Below are positions 43,265 through 50,841 of a DNA stretch of 64,000 nucleotides, one piece after another (the stretch's first letter is position 1; every line of letters starts with the position of its first letter). The position numbers were made by a program, and so were the translations under genes. The stretch is from Collinsella sp. (lineage in GTDB: Bacteria; Actinomycetota; Coriobacteriia; Coriobacteriales; Coriobacteriaceae). The notes below the pieces were generated by a model. The model had not been told where the DNA came from and searched no databases. It was given only the letters and a program-made list of their open reading frames with translations. The stretch lies in contig DXMV01000022.1 in assembly GCA_019414055.1 (NCBI GenBank), forward strand, positions 1-64,000, given 5' to 3'.

Positions 43265-43340
43265 GCTACTCATTGGGGACAGACTTAAATGACCAGTCGT
43301 TGGGGATCAGTCATTGGGGACGTTCTTAAATGACTAGGTG
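43265..43340. repeat. REP-like tandem motif
   Basis: ATTGGGGACAGACTTAAATGAC, read in two parts, and ATTGGGGACGTTCTTAAATGAC are direct repeats about 50 bp apart, with TTGGGGATCAGT between. They are of the same GGGGAC type as other intergenic sites in the window. Confidence 0.5.
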
Positions 43341-43352
43341 TGGCTGCTGGGC

Positions 43353-43994
43353 CTAGACGGTTAGGTCGAGTTCGTAGAGGAAGCTTTCGCGCGGCATGGC
43401 GTGGCGGCGTTCCTCGCGGTTGGCGCGGTGCGTGGCGGTGCGCTTAAAGCCGTGCAGCTCGTAGAACTTCCACGAGCAGTTGGAATCGGTGTACAGGTGT
43501 GCGCTGGTCGCCCCGCACGAGGACAGATGCGAGATTGCGGCGTCGAGCAACACCGAGCCAACGCCCAGGCCGTGGACTTCGCGATCAACGGCAAGCAGCG
43601 TGACCTCGTTGTCGTGCGGCAACGGGCTGCTCTCGAGCAGGCGGTTGTTGGTTCGGATGGTTGCGCGCACAAACGAGAGATACTCGGTGCAGGCATCGGG
43701 CTCCAGCTCGCGCATCTGCGAAAGCAGCGCGCGTTCGGAATCCATCCAATGTTCCTTGACGGTGGCGCCGGAGCTCTGTCCCGCACGCGCGAGCGCAATG
43801 CCACGCGCCTGACCGTCGATTACGGCAACCTGCGAAAACGTCGATGACGAAAGGCAATAGGCGAGGTCGCATGCGGCCTCAAGGCGGTTGTACTCATCGT
43901 TATCCGAATTGTTATGCCAAAGTTGCTGCAAAATCAGCGCGATGGCGTCGAAGTCTTCGGTATCAAACGGTCGGTAGAGAACCCGCGAGACCAT
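43353..43994 (-). CDS. GNAT-family N-acetyltransferase
   Basis: 213 residues. The GNAT acetyl-CoA site is seen as VTLLAVDREVHGLGVGSVLLDAAISHL (Q/R-x-x-G-x-G/A type, here VHGLGVG), followed by AHLYTDSNCSWKFYELHGFKRT, the usual last strand-helix. It moves an acetyl group to an unknown amine. AAAGAGG precedes the ATG. It is monocistronic and divergent from purH. Confidence 0.85.
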   Translation of the reverse strand: MVSRVLYRPFDTEDFDAIALILQQLWHNNSDNDEYNRLEAACDLAYCLSSSTFSQVAVIDGQARGIALARAGQSSGATVKEHWMDSERALLSQMRELEPDACTEYLSFVRATIRTNNRLLESSPLPHDNEVTLLAVDREVHGLGVGSVLLDAAISHLSSCGATSAHLYTDSNCSWKFYELHGFKRTATHRANREERRHAMPRESFLYELDLTV

Positions 43995-44272
43995 GGTGCC
44001 TCTTTCTATTGCGGATGCATATCGAGCACAGTTCTACCACGCCATTGGCATCTAATTATGGTGCCCCTGTGTTCCATCAACTCACCGTGCTCAGCGGCAC
44101 TCCTGCAACCCTCCGCTCGCAAACTTTTTCTGCACAGCCGTGCGTTGCGGGGTGCATCGATGCGCTCGATGCGCTACATTAAATCAGTATTTTCAATGCC
44201 GCTGCGCGAGCGCTGCAGATCGACGTATCACCGACTCACAGAGCACGGCGGCGTACCAGACAGGAGGACTGC

Positions 44273-45880
44273 ATGGGATCTGATGTGAAGATCGCACGCG
44301 CGTTGATCTCGGTTACCGATAAGACGGGCGTCGTCGATTTCGCACGGACGCTGGTTGACGACTTTGGCGTCGAGATCATCTCTACGGGCGGCACGGCTCG
44401 TGCCATCGAGGACGCGGGCGTTCCCGTAACCCCCATCGAGGAGTTTACGGGCTATCCCGAGATGATGGACGGCCGCGTCAAGACGCTGCATCCCAAGGTT
44501 CACGGCGCGCTGCTTGCCCGTCGCGATTCCGAGCAGCACATGCAGGAAGCCGCTCAGCACGGCATTAAGCTGATCGACCTGGTCGTCGTCAACCTGTACG
44601 AGTTCGAGAAGACCGTTGCCAACCCCGAGGTCACCTTTGCGGATGCCATCGAGCACATCGACATCGGTGGCCCCTCCATGATGCGCTCTGCCGCCAAGAA
44701 CGCCGCGAGCGTTACCGTCATCTCCGACCCGGCCGACTACGACGCCGTCCTTGCCGAGATGCGCGAGACCGGCGGTTGCACCACGCTTTCCACCCGTCGT
44801 CGCCTGCAGGTGAAGGTCTACCAGACTACCGCCGCCTACGACACGGCTATCTCCCGTTGGCTCGCCGCCCAGGCAAGCGACGTGGCGGACACCTCTGCCA
44901 AGCTCGAGATCTCGCTGGAGAAGGTCGACGACCTGCGCTACGGCGAGAACCCGCAGCAGAAGGCCACGGTCTATCGCTTTGCCGAGGGCTGCGAGAACAC
45001 CGCGAGCTCTCAGTTCCCGCTTGTGGGCTCCGAGCAGATCCAGGGCAAGCCGCTCAGCTACAACAACTATCTGGACGCCGATGCCGCCTGGAACCTGGTC
45101 CGAGAGTTCGACGAGCCGGCCTGCGTGATCCTCAAGCATCAGAACCCCTGCGGCTCCGCCGTTGCCGAGGACATCACGGCTGCCTACGACCGCGCCTTCG
45201 CCTGCGATCCCAAGAGCGCCTTCGGTGGCATCATCGCCTGCAACCGCGAGGTACCCTATGAGCTGGTTGAGCATTTCGCCGACCAGAACAAGCAGTTCGT
45301 CGAGGTTATCATCGCCCCGAGCTACACTGCCGAGGCGCTCGAGCGCATGGCCAAGCGCCCCAACCTGCGCGTGCTGGCGACCGGCGGCGTGGACCACGGC
45401 GCCCAGGTGGAGCTGCGCTCCATCGACGGCGGCATGCTGGTGCAGGAGGTCGACCACGTGACCGAGGATCCCGCGACCTTTACGTTCCCCACCGACCGCA
45501 AGCCCACCGACGCCGAGATGGCCGAGCTCGAGTTTGCCTGGAAGGTCTGCAAGGGCGTCAAGTCCAACGCCATCCTGGTCTCTAAGGGCAAGGCCGGCAT
45601 TGGCATGGGCCCCGGCCAGCCCAACCGCGTGGATTCCGCGTTGCTGGCCTGCGAGCGTGCCGAGGACTTCTGCGAGCGCGAGGGCGTGGAGAAGGGCGGC
45701 TTTGCTTGCGCAAGCGACGCGTTCTTCCCGTTCCGCGACAACGTCGACGTGCTTGCCGCGCACGGCGTGACCTGCATCATTCAGCCCGGCGGCTCCAAGC
45801 GCGACGACGAGAGCATCCAGGCCTGCAACGAGCACAATATTGCTATGGTCTTCACGGGCGCCCGCCACTTTAGGCACTAA
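44273..45880 (+). CDS. purH: Bifunctional AICAR formyltransferase/IMP cyclohydrolase
   Basis: 535 residues, the normal size. The N-terminal IMP cyclohydrolase (MGS-like) domain has ISTGGTARAIEDAG and MMDGRVKTLHPKVHG; the C-terminal formyltransferase has DLRYGENPQQKA, LSYNNYLDADAA, CVILKHQNPCG and KSAFGGIIACN. It catalyses the last two steps of IMP synthesis. AGGAGG precedes the ATG. It is alone here, not in a pur cluster. I see no purine riboswitch in the 278-bp upstream gap. Confidence 0.97.
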   Translation: MGSDVKIARALISVTDKTGVVDFARTLVDDFGVEIISTGGTARAIEDAGVPVTPIEEFTGYPEMMDGRVKTLHPKVHGALLARRDSEQHMQEAAQHGIKLIDLVVVNLYEFEKTVANPEVTFADAIEHIDIGGPSMMRSAAKNAASVTVISDPADYDAVLAEMRETGGCTTLSTRRRLQVKVYQTTAAYDTAISRWLAAQASDVADTSAKLEISLEKVDDLRYGENPQQKATVYRFAEGCENTASSQFPLVGSEQIQGKPLSYNNYLDADAAWNLVREFDEPACVILKHQNPCGSAVAEDITAAYDRAFACDPKSAFGGIIACNREVPYELVEHFADQNKQFVEVIIAPSYTAEALERMAKRPNLRVLATGGVDHGAQVELRSIDGGMLVQEVDHVTEDPATFTFPTDRKPTDAEMAELEFAWKVCKGVKSNAILVSKGKAGIGMGPGQPNRVDSALLACERAEDFCEREGVEKGGFACASDAFFPFRDNVDVLAAHGVTCIIQPGGSKRDDESIQACNEHNIAMVFTGARHFRH

Positions 45881-45909
45881 GTTTCGCCCTGGGACAAAAT
45901 AATCTCTGC

Positions 45910-45945
45910 AAAAGACGGCCGCTCCGTTTGGAGGGCCGTCTTTTT
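45910..45945 (+). terminator. Rho-independent terminator of purH
   Basis: AAAAGACGGCC pairs with GGCCGTCTTTT, with an inner GCTCC/GGAG stem, followed by T. Confidence 0.9.
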
Positions 45946-45961
45946 GGTATAAGAGGACGGA

Positions 45962-46693
45962 ATGACTAACACGAAAGGTATGACCATGCCCCAGATTGAT
46001 GATGCCGAGCTGTTTGGCAATGCCGAGGATCAGCGTGCGTACGAGGACTTTTGCGCCAATCAGGAGGCGGTCGAGAAGTTTACGCTCGACAAGCCCGCGC
46101 TTATCTGCCGTTGGCGCATGTCCAACAAAAAGGTGCCCATGCTCAACCGTCACATCCGTGCGCTATCCGAGCGCTTGGTGCAGGGCGAACCGCTTACCCA
46201 TAACATGCTCAGTTGGGCCAAACAGCACGTTGAGTGGTCGCTTGCCGAGGGCGATTACACTGCGCGCGACGGCGTACTCATGCTGGTGATCGACATCAAC
46301 GGCAACGCTGCCATGACGGTGGGCGAGTACGAGCCGCTAGCCGATGCTTCGGCCAAGGCGCTGCGTGCCCGCTCTGCCGAGGCCCGCTCCGAGGCCGACG
46401 AGACCGGCGTGGCGCCCGAGCTGCTTGCTGCTGTCAACGACGGCGAGCTGGCCTTTGTGGCGCCGGCGGACGAGTGCCTGTGCGGCACGGCGACGCTCAT
46501 TGAGCAGCTGGCCCAGACCAAGGGCATCCCGGTCACGCGCGTGGACATTCCCGCACAGCTTAAGGGCGCGCTGTTCCTGGTGAGCGACGAGCACGGCGTG
46601 GTTCCCGCCGCCGATGCTGACGCCGCCGAGTCCGATGTCGCGACGGTCGCCTTCTTTGCCGACGGCTACGAAAAGCTCCGAGCCCGCCGCTAA
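45962..46693 (+). CDS. Uncharacterised conserved-looking protein
   Basis: 243 residues, soluble, Ala-rich, with normal codon use for the genome. The N-terminal half is basic and helical (LICRWRMSNKKVPMLNRHIRAL); the middle resembles a strand-turn unit (GVLMLVIDINGNAAMTVGEY); the C-terminal half includes a glycine turn (DECLCGTATLIEQLAQ). No family is recognised. AAGAGGACGGA precedes the ATG at 45962; ATGs at 45980 and 45986 are alternatives. It lies just after the purH terminator and before the two-component genes. Confidence 0.72.
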   Translation: MTNTKGMTMPQIDDAELFGNAEDQRAYEDFCANQEAVEKFTLDKPALICRWRMSNKKVPMLNRHIRALSERLVQGEPLTHNMLSWAKQHVEWSLAEGDYTARDGVLMLVIDINGNAAMTVGEYEPLADASAKALRARSAEARSEADETGVAPELLAAVNDGELAFVAPADECLCGTATLIEQLAQTKGIPVTRVDIPAQLKGALFLVSDEHGVVPAADADAAESDVATVAFFADGYEKLRARR

Positions 46694-46871
46694 ATGATGT
46701 TTCTGGGACGGAGATTATTTAATCATTTGATCCCCGCGCCCGTTGCGAGCGAGGGACGAGCCGAACGCTTTCGTTCGCGAACAGTTCTGTCACCTTGGTG
46801 CCGCGTGGGGCGCGTACCTGCGGCTTCGCGGTCATAATGGGATAAGACAACCAGGAGGGGGAGCGGAATCC

Positions 46872-47543
46872 ATGGCGCTGATCTATATCGTTGAGGACGA
46901 CGAGCCCATTCGTCGCGAGCTTGCCGACATCCTTGCCCGTGCCGGTTTTGGGGTCGAGGCCTGCGAATCGTTCGAGCACGTCTCGCGTGACATCCTGGCC
47001 GCTGCACCCGACTTGGTACTGCTCGACCTGACGCTTCCCGTCAAAGACGGCCAGCACATCTGCCACGAGGTCCGTCGCGAATCCGAGGTCCCCATCATCG
47101 TCCTCACGTCGCGCACGACCGAGATCGACGAGGTCATGGCCATGACGCTCGGCGCGGACGACTTTGTCCCCAAGCCCTACAGCGCCCGCGTGCTTGTGGC
47201 GCGCATCAACGCACTGCTGCGTCGCACCGCGGCGTCAGGCGAGCGCAGCACGCTCGTCCACAAGGGGCTGGAGCTCGACCTCGCCCGCTCTATGGTCACC
47301 AACACGGCGACCGGCGACAGCACCGAGCTCACCAAAAACGAACTGCGCATTCTCTCGCTGCTCTTGGGCCGCGCGGGCAAGATCGTCTCGCGCTCGGCCA
47401 TCATGCAGGACCTGTGGGACTCCGACGCCTTCGTGGACGACAACACGCTCACCGTCAACATCAACCGCCTGCGCACCACGCTCGAAAAAATCGGCGTCAA
47501 GGGGTATTTGACCACGCATCGCGGCCAGGGCTATTCGGTCTAG
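46872..47543 (+). CDS. OmpR-family response regulator (BceR-like)
   Basis: 224 residues. Receiver with the acidic residues at 8-10, Asp52 (LLDLTLP) and Lys101 (PKPY); winged helix ending TVNINRLRTTLEKIGVKGYLTTHRGQGYSV. The sequence is close to BceR-type regulators that respond to cell-wall-active peptides. AGGAGGGG precedes the ATG at 46872; the earlier frame is non-coding. The kinase gene begins right at its stop. No ABC exporter is adjacent, although BceRS pairs usually have one. Confidence 0.92.
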   Translation: MALIYIVEDDEPIRRELADILARAGFGVEACESFEHVSRDILAAAPDLVLLDLTLPVKDGQHICHEVRRESEVPIIVLTSRTTEIDEVMAMTLGADDFVPKPYSARVLVARINALLRRTAASGERSTLVHKGLELDLARSMVTNTATGDSTELTKNELRILSLLLGRAGKIVSRSAIMQDLWDSDAFVDDNTLTVNINRLRTTLEKIGVKGYLTTHRGQGYSV

Positions 47544-47552
47544 GTGCCCGTT

Positions 47553-48596
47553 ATGTCGTTTGGCAAGTTCTTTAAAGATGCGCTGCTGCCCGTTGCCGTG
47601 TGGACGTGCGGCGTGCTGCTGAGCTGCTTTGTGCTGACGGTCGCCGGGGCTCCGATATCTATCGTGGTCGTGGCAATCGGCGTCTCCTTTATCTTTGGCA
47701 TGCTGGGCATCGTGATCGAGTATGCGCGCCGTCGCCGCTTTCTGCGCCAGCTGGAGCGGGCGGCCGAGGAACTGGAGAGCCCCGCATGGGTGCAAGAGAT
47801 GGTGCAGTGCCCGACGTATGCCGAAGGCGAGCTCGAGTACGAGGTCTTGCGCCGCGTGGGCAAGTCGGCTTGCGATGAGGTGGCGGAAGGGCGACGTCAA
47901 ACCGACGACTATCGCGACTATATCGAGAGCTGGGTCCACGAGGCCAAACTGCCCCTGGCTGCAGCCCATCTGATTTTGGAAAACCTGGACGGCAGCGAAG
48001 ACGACCTGTCGCGCGTGGACGATTTGGGCCGCGAGCTTGCCCGCGTGGAGCGCTATATCGACCAGGCACTGTACTACGCGCGCTCGGAAGTCGTGGAGCG
48101 CGACTACCTGATTCGCCGCTGGAATCTCAAGGCCCTGGTGACGGGCGCGATTAAAGCCAACGCGCGCGAGCTGATCGCGGCGCACGTGGCGCCGGTGTGC
48201 GAGAATCTCGACTTTGAGGTGTTTACCGACGAGAAATGGCTCGAGTTTATCCTGGGCCAGCTCATTCAGAACAGCATTAAATATGCGCGTGAGGACGGTG
48301 CGAAGATCGTGTTTTCGGGCGCGTTGCTGGACGAGGGCCTGGCGAGTGAGCGCATCGAGCTCACCGTTGCCGATAACGGCTGCGGCGTGAGTGCGGCAGA
48401 CCTGCCCCGCGTGTTCGAGAAGGGCTTTACCGGCGACAACGGTCGCACCACCAAGCGCGCTACGGGCATCGGCCTGTACTTGGTGGCGCGCCTGTGCTCC
48501 AAGATGGGCATCGACGTCACCGCGGCATCCGAGTCCGGCGAAGGCTTCGTCGTAACGTTTTCCTTCTCAACGAACAAGTTCCAATACTTTGAGTAA
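47553..48596 (+). CDS. BceS-like intramembrane-sensing histidine kinase
   Basis: 347 residues. Two closely spaced membrane segments (about 13-32 and 36-55) with almost no external loop, as in BceS-type kinases. The phospho-acceptor region reads SWVHEAKLPLAA; the ATPase domain has QLIQNSIKYA, DNGCGV, and GIGLYLVARLC. It partners the regulator just upstream. The ATG at 47553 is used because AGGTG, formed across the regulator stop codon, is spaced for it; a GTG at 47544 is the alternative. BceS kinases normally sense through an ABC transporter, which is not here. Confidence 0.88.
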   Translation: MSFGKFFKDALLPVAVWTCGVLLSCFVLTVAGAPISIVVVAIGVSFIFGMLGIVIEYARRRRFLRQLERAAEELESPAWVQEMVQCPTYAEGELEYEVLRRVGKSACDEVAEGRRQTDDYRDYIESWVHEAKLPLAAAHLILENLDGSEDDLSRVDDLGRELARVERYIDQALYYARSEVVERDYLIRRWNLKALVTGAIKANARELIAAHVAPVCENLDFEVFTDEKWLEFILGQLIQNSIKYAREDGAKIVFSGALLDEGLASERIELTVADNGCGVSAADLPRVFEKGFTGDNGRTTKRATGIGLYLVARLCSKMGIDVTAASESGEGFVVTFSFSTNKFQYFE

Positions 48597-48711
48597 CGCA
48601 TGCGGCAGACGTCCGCCCAAACAAAAACGTGCAGCCCAAACAAAACGTGCCACCCCAAACGGGGCGGCACGCCATCTTTTATCAGCCAACTCGCTGAAGT
48701 AAGGCTGCGAA

Positions 48712-48804
48712 GGCCGCGGGGCCGGGAGGGGTTTCCTAAGGGCACATCCCGCAGCCGCGAAGCGGCGAGGACGTGCCTGTGGAAACCCCGCAGGCCCCGC
48801 GGCC
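48712..48804. repeat. 93-nt imperfect GC-rich hairpin element
   Basis: GGCCGCGGGGCC, GGGGTTTCC and GGGCAC on the left pair in order with GTGCC(T), GGAAACCCC and GGCCCCGCGGCC on the right, with small internal loops; the tip holds CAGCCGCGAAGCGGCG. It lies between the convergent kinase and universal stress genes and could end both transcripts. Confidence 0.75.
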
Positions 48805-48817
48805 GGTGGGAGCAACG

Positions 48818-49255
48818 CTACTTCACGACCAAAATGTCGCAGTCCGTATTGCGCAGCAAGAACGTCGAAATCGAGCCGAGTAGCGCGTACTTAATTGAGG
48901 ACAGGCCGCGGGCGCCGCAGAGCACCAGATCGGGCTTGACCACGTCGAGCATCTCATCCTTGAGCGTCTCGCGAATGCGGCCGGTACGAATCATGACCTC
49001 GACCTCGGGAATGTCGGGATTGGCCTTGGCCTCCTCGAGCTGCTTGGCGATGGAGTTGTTAAAGGCCTCTTCCAAGCCGTTGACCAGGTCAACCGGATAG
49101 GAACCGGCGCTCTCGAGCGCGGTGGAGTCGATGACGTGGCCGATGATCAACTTAGCGCCGTTGTTCGCGGCGACCTTGATGGCGCGTGCGAGCACAAAAT
49201 CCTGCTGCTCAGTACCGTCGAGTGAAACAAATACCTTGGTGTAGCCCTCGTTCAT
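48818..49255 (-). CDS. Universal stress protein (UspA family)
   Basis: 145 residues, standard for a single-domain Usp. It starts with the typical strand (KVFVSLDGTEQQDFVLARAI), has KLIIGHVID, and ends with LVLCGARGLSSIKYALLGSISTFLLRNTDCDILVVK, close to the ATP-binding G-x2-G-x9-G(S/T) pattern of nucleotide-binding Usps. GGAGGAAACC precedes the ATG. It is monocistronic and probably stress-regulated; the 249-bp gap upstream shows no clear operator. Confidence 0.9.
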   Translation of the reverse strand: MNEGYTKVFVSLDGTEQQDFVLARAIKVAANNGAKLIIGHVIDSTALESAGSYPVDLVNGLEEAFNNSIAKQLEEAKANPDIPEVEVMIRTGRIRETLKDEMLDVVKPDLVLCGARGLSSIKYALLGSISTFLLRNTDCDILVVK

Positions 49256-49504
49256 GGTTTCCTCCTTGGTCTATCGCACGGGCGCGGGGCTCGTGCGTCG
49301 GGCGGGCGCGGGCGCGTTGGCCGCCGGACACTTTATCTTGTTGCAGTTATACCCAAGGATTTCGGTTTGACCGCTCGCAATTCTGTGAACGGGCGAGTTT
49401 TTTGGTAAGGGTAGGCGCGGTTGCACCGCCAACGGTTGATAATGGGACATCGCCCGCATCGTCCGCAGAACATCTACCGGCGGGTGTCTAACGAGGGGGT
49501 CCCT

Positions 49505-50485
49505 TTGGATATTATCGAGCTTCTAAAATCTGCCTTCATGGGCCTGGTCGAGGGCATCACCGAATGGCTGCCCGTTTCGTCGACGGGTCACATGATCTTA
49601 GTGGACGAGTTCGTCAAGATGAACGTGAGCGAGACGTTCTGGAATATGTTCCTGGTCGTGATTCAGCTCGGCGCCATTTTGGCCGTCTGCGTCCTGTTCT
49701 TCTACGACCTTAACCCGTTTTCTCCCAGCAAGGGCAAGGAGGGCCGTCGCGATACCTGGGTGCTGTGGGGCAAGATTGTGCTCGGCTGCATTCCCGCCGC
49801 GGCGATCGGTCTGCCGCTCAACGACTGGATGGAGGAGCATTTCTACAATGCTCCCGTCGTGGCGCTGGCGCTCATTGTGTACGGCGTGCTGTTTATCGTG
49901 ATTGAGAGCTGGCGCGCGAACAAGCGCGACCAGGCCGCTCTTGCCGGTTCGTTTGGTTCGCGTGCCGTGGCGTCGGGTGGACGTCCCGCCGGTGCGCACT
50001 TTGCGGCGCCCGCCGCGGCTACCGCTGAGGATGAGGACGATGACGAGAATCTGGACTTTGGCTCCATTGCCACACTCGAGGACCTGAGCTGGAAGACTGC
50101 GCTGGGTATCGGCTGCTTCCAGGTGCTTTCGCTGGTGCCTGGTACGTCTCGCTCCGGTTCTACCATCATCGGTGGCCTGCTTTTGGGCTGCACGCGCTCG
50201 GTGGCGTCCAAGTTCACGTTCTTCCTGGCCATCCCTGTCATGTTTGGCGCAAGTGCGCTCAAGCTGGTCAAATACTTCATCAAGGGCGGCACGTTCGGCA
50301 CCAACGAGATCGCCATCTTGGGCGTGGGCTGCGTTGTGGCCTTTGTGGTTTCGCTCATTGCCATCAAGTGGCTTATGGGCTTCGTCCGCCGTCACGACTT
50401 TAAGTGCTTCGGCGTCTACCGCATCATCCTGGGCATCGTAGTGCTCGCATACTTCTTCGTTCTGGAGCCGATGCTCGGCCTCTAA
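49505..50485 (+). CDS. uppP: Undecaprenyl-diphosphatase
   Basis: 326 residues. UppP dephosphorylates undecaprenyl pyrophosphate so the carrier lipid can be reused in wall synthesis. Both signature motifs are present: EGITEWLPVSSTGH near the N-terminus and PGTSRSGSTIIGG in the second half, with about eight membrane helices. Between helices there is an extra polar, acidic insert of about 50 residues (nucleotides about 49935-50080) absent from most members. The start is TTG at 49505, preceded by GAGGGGG; the ATG further upstream gives a polar, non-conserved leader. Confidence 0.92.
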   Translation: MDIIELLKSAFMGLVEGITEWLPVSSTGHMILVDEFVKMNVSETFWNMFLVVIQLGAILAVCVLFFYDLNPFSPSKGKEGRRDTWVLWGKIVLGCIPAAAIGLPLNDWMEEHFYNAPVVALALIVYGVLFIVIESWRANKRDQAALAGSFGSRAVASGGRPAGAHFAAPAAATAEDEDDDENLDFGSIATLEDLSWKTALGIGCFQVLSLVPGTSRSGSTIIGGLLLGCTRSVASKFTFFLAIPVMFGASALKLVKYFIKGGTFGTNEIAILGVGCVVAFVVSLIAIKWLMGFVRRHDFKCFGVYRIILGIVVLAYFFVLEPMLGL

Positions 50486-50529
50486 CTTAGTCGACGCTGC
50501 GCGGCGGCCAGGGCGACAACTTGTCATTC

Positions 50530-50570
50530 AAAGGGGGTGGCATGACCAAAAGGTCTATGCTGCCCCCTTT
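50530..50570 (+). terminator. Rho-independent terminator of uppP
   Basis: AAAGGGGG-TGGCATGACC pairs with GGTC-TATGCT-GCCCCCTTT around AAAA, followed by TTT. Confidence 0.85.
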
Positions 50571-50639
50571 TCATGCCAATTTGTTCGCCCTGGCCGCCGC
50601 TCGCTACCGTTGCCATGACATCGGTGGCTCCGTGATTGG

Positions 50640-50705
50640 TACATTGGGGTCAGGTTTCTTTGCACCAACGTGGTGCAGACTAACCTGACACCTTTGCGCC
50701 AAATC
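50640..50705. repeat. REP-like element
   Basis: TTGGGGTCAGGTTTCTTTG and ACTAACCTGACACCTTTG form an imperfect inverted pair around CACCA-ACG-TGGTG. The pattern is that of REP sequences moved by Y1 (RAYT-type) transposases; no such transposase is in the window. Confidence 0.55.
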
Positions 50706-50841
50706 CGCTGGGGCGGGCCTGACGGCGGCGCACGGAGTCGTGGTGTGATTTGCGTCGGTGTCCGCGCGGCTCGGTATACTGATACGGCTCAAACTATGGC
50801 GCTGCCCGCAGGCGCGCCGTCCGTCAGATGAGGAGTCGCCC

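Noticed and set aside
43995..44272. A purine riboswitch before purH
   Set aside because: No conserved three-way junction or loop sequences could be found by eye in the upstream region.
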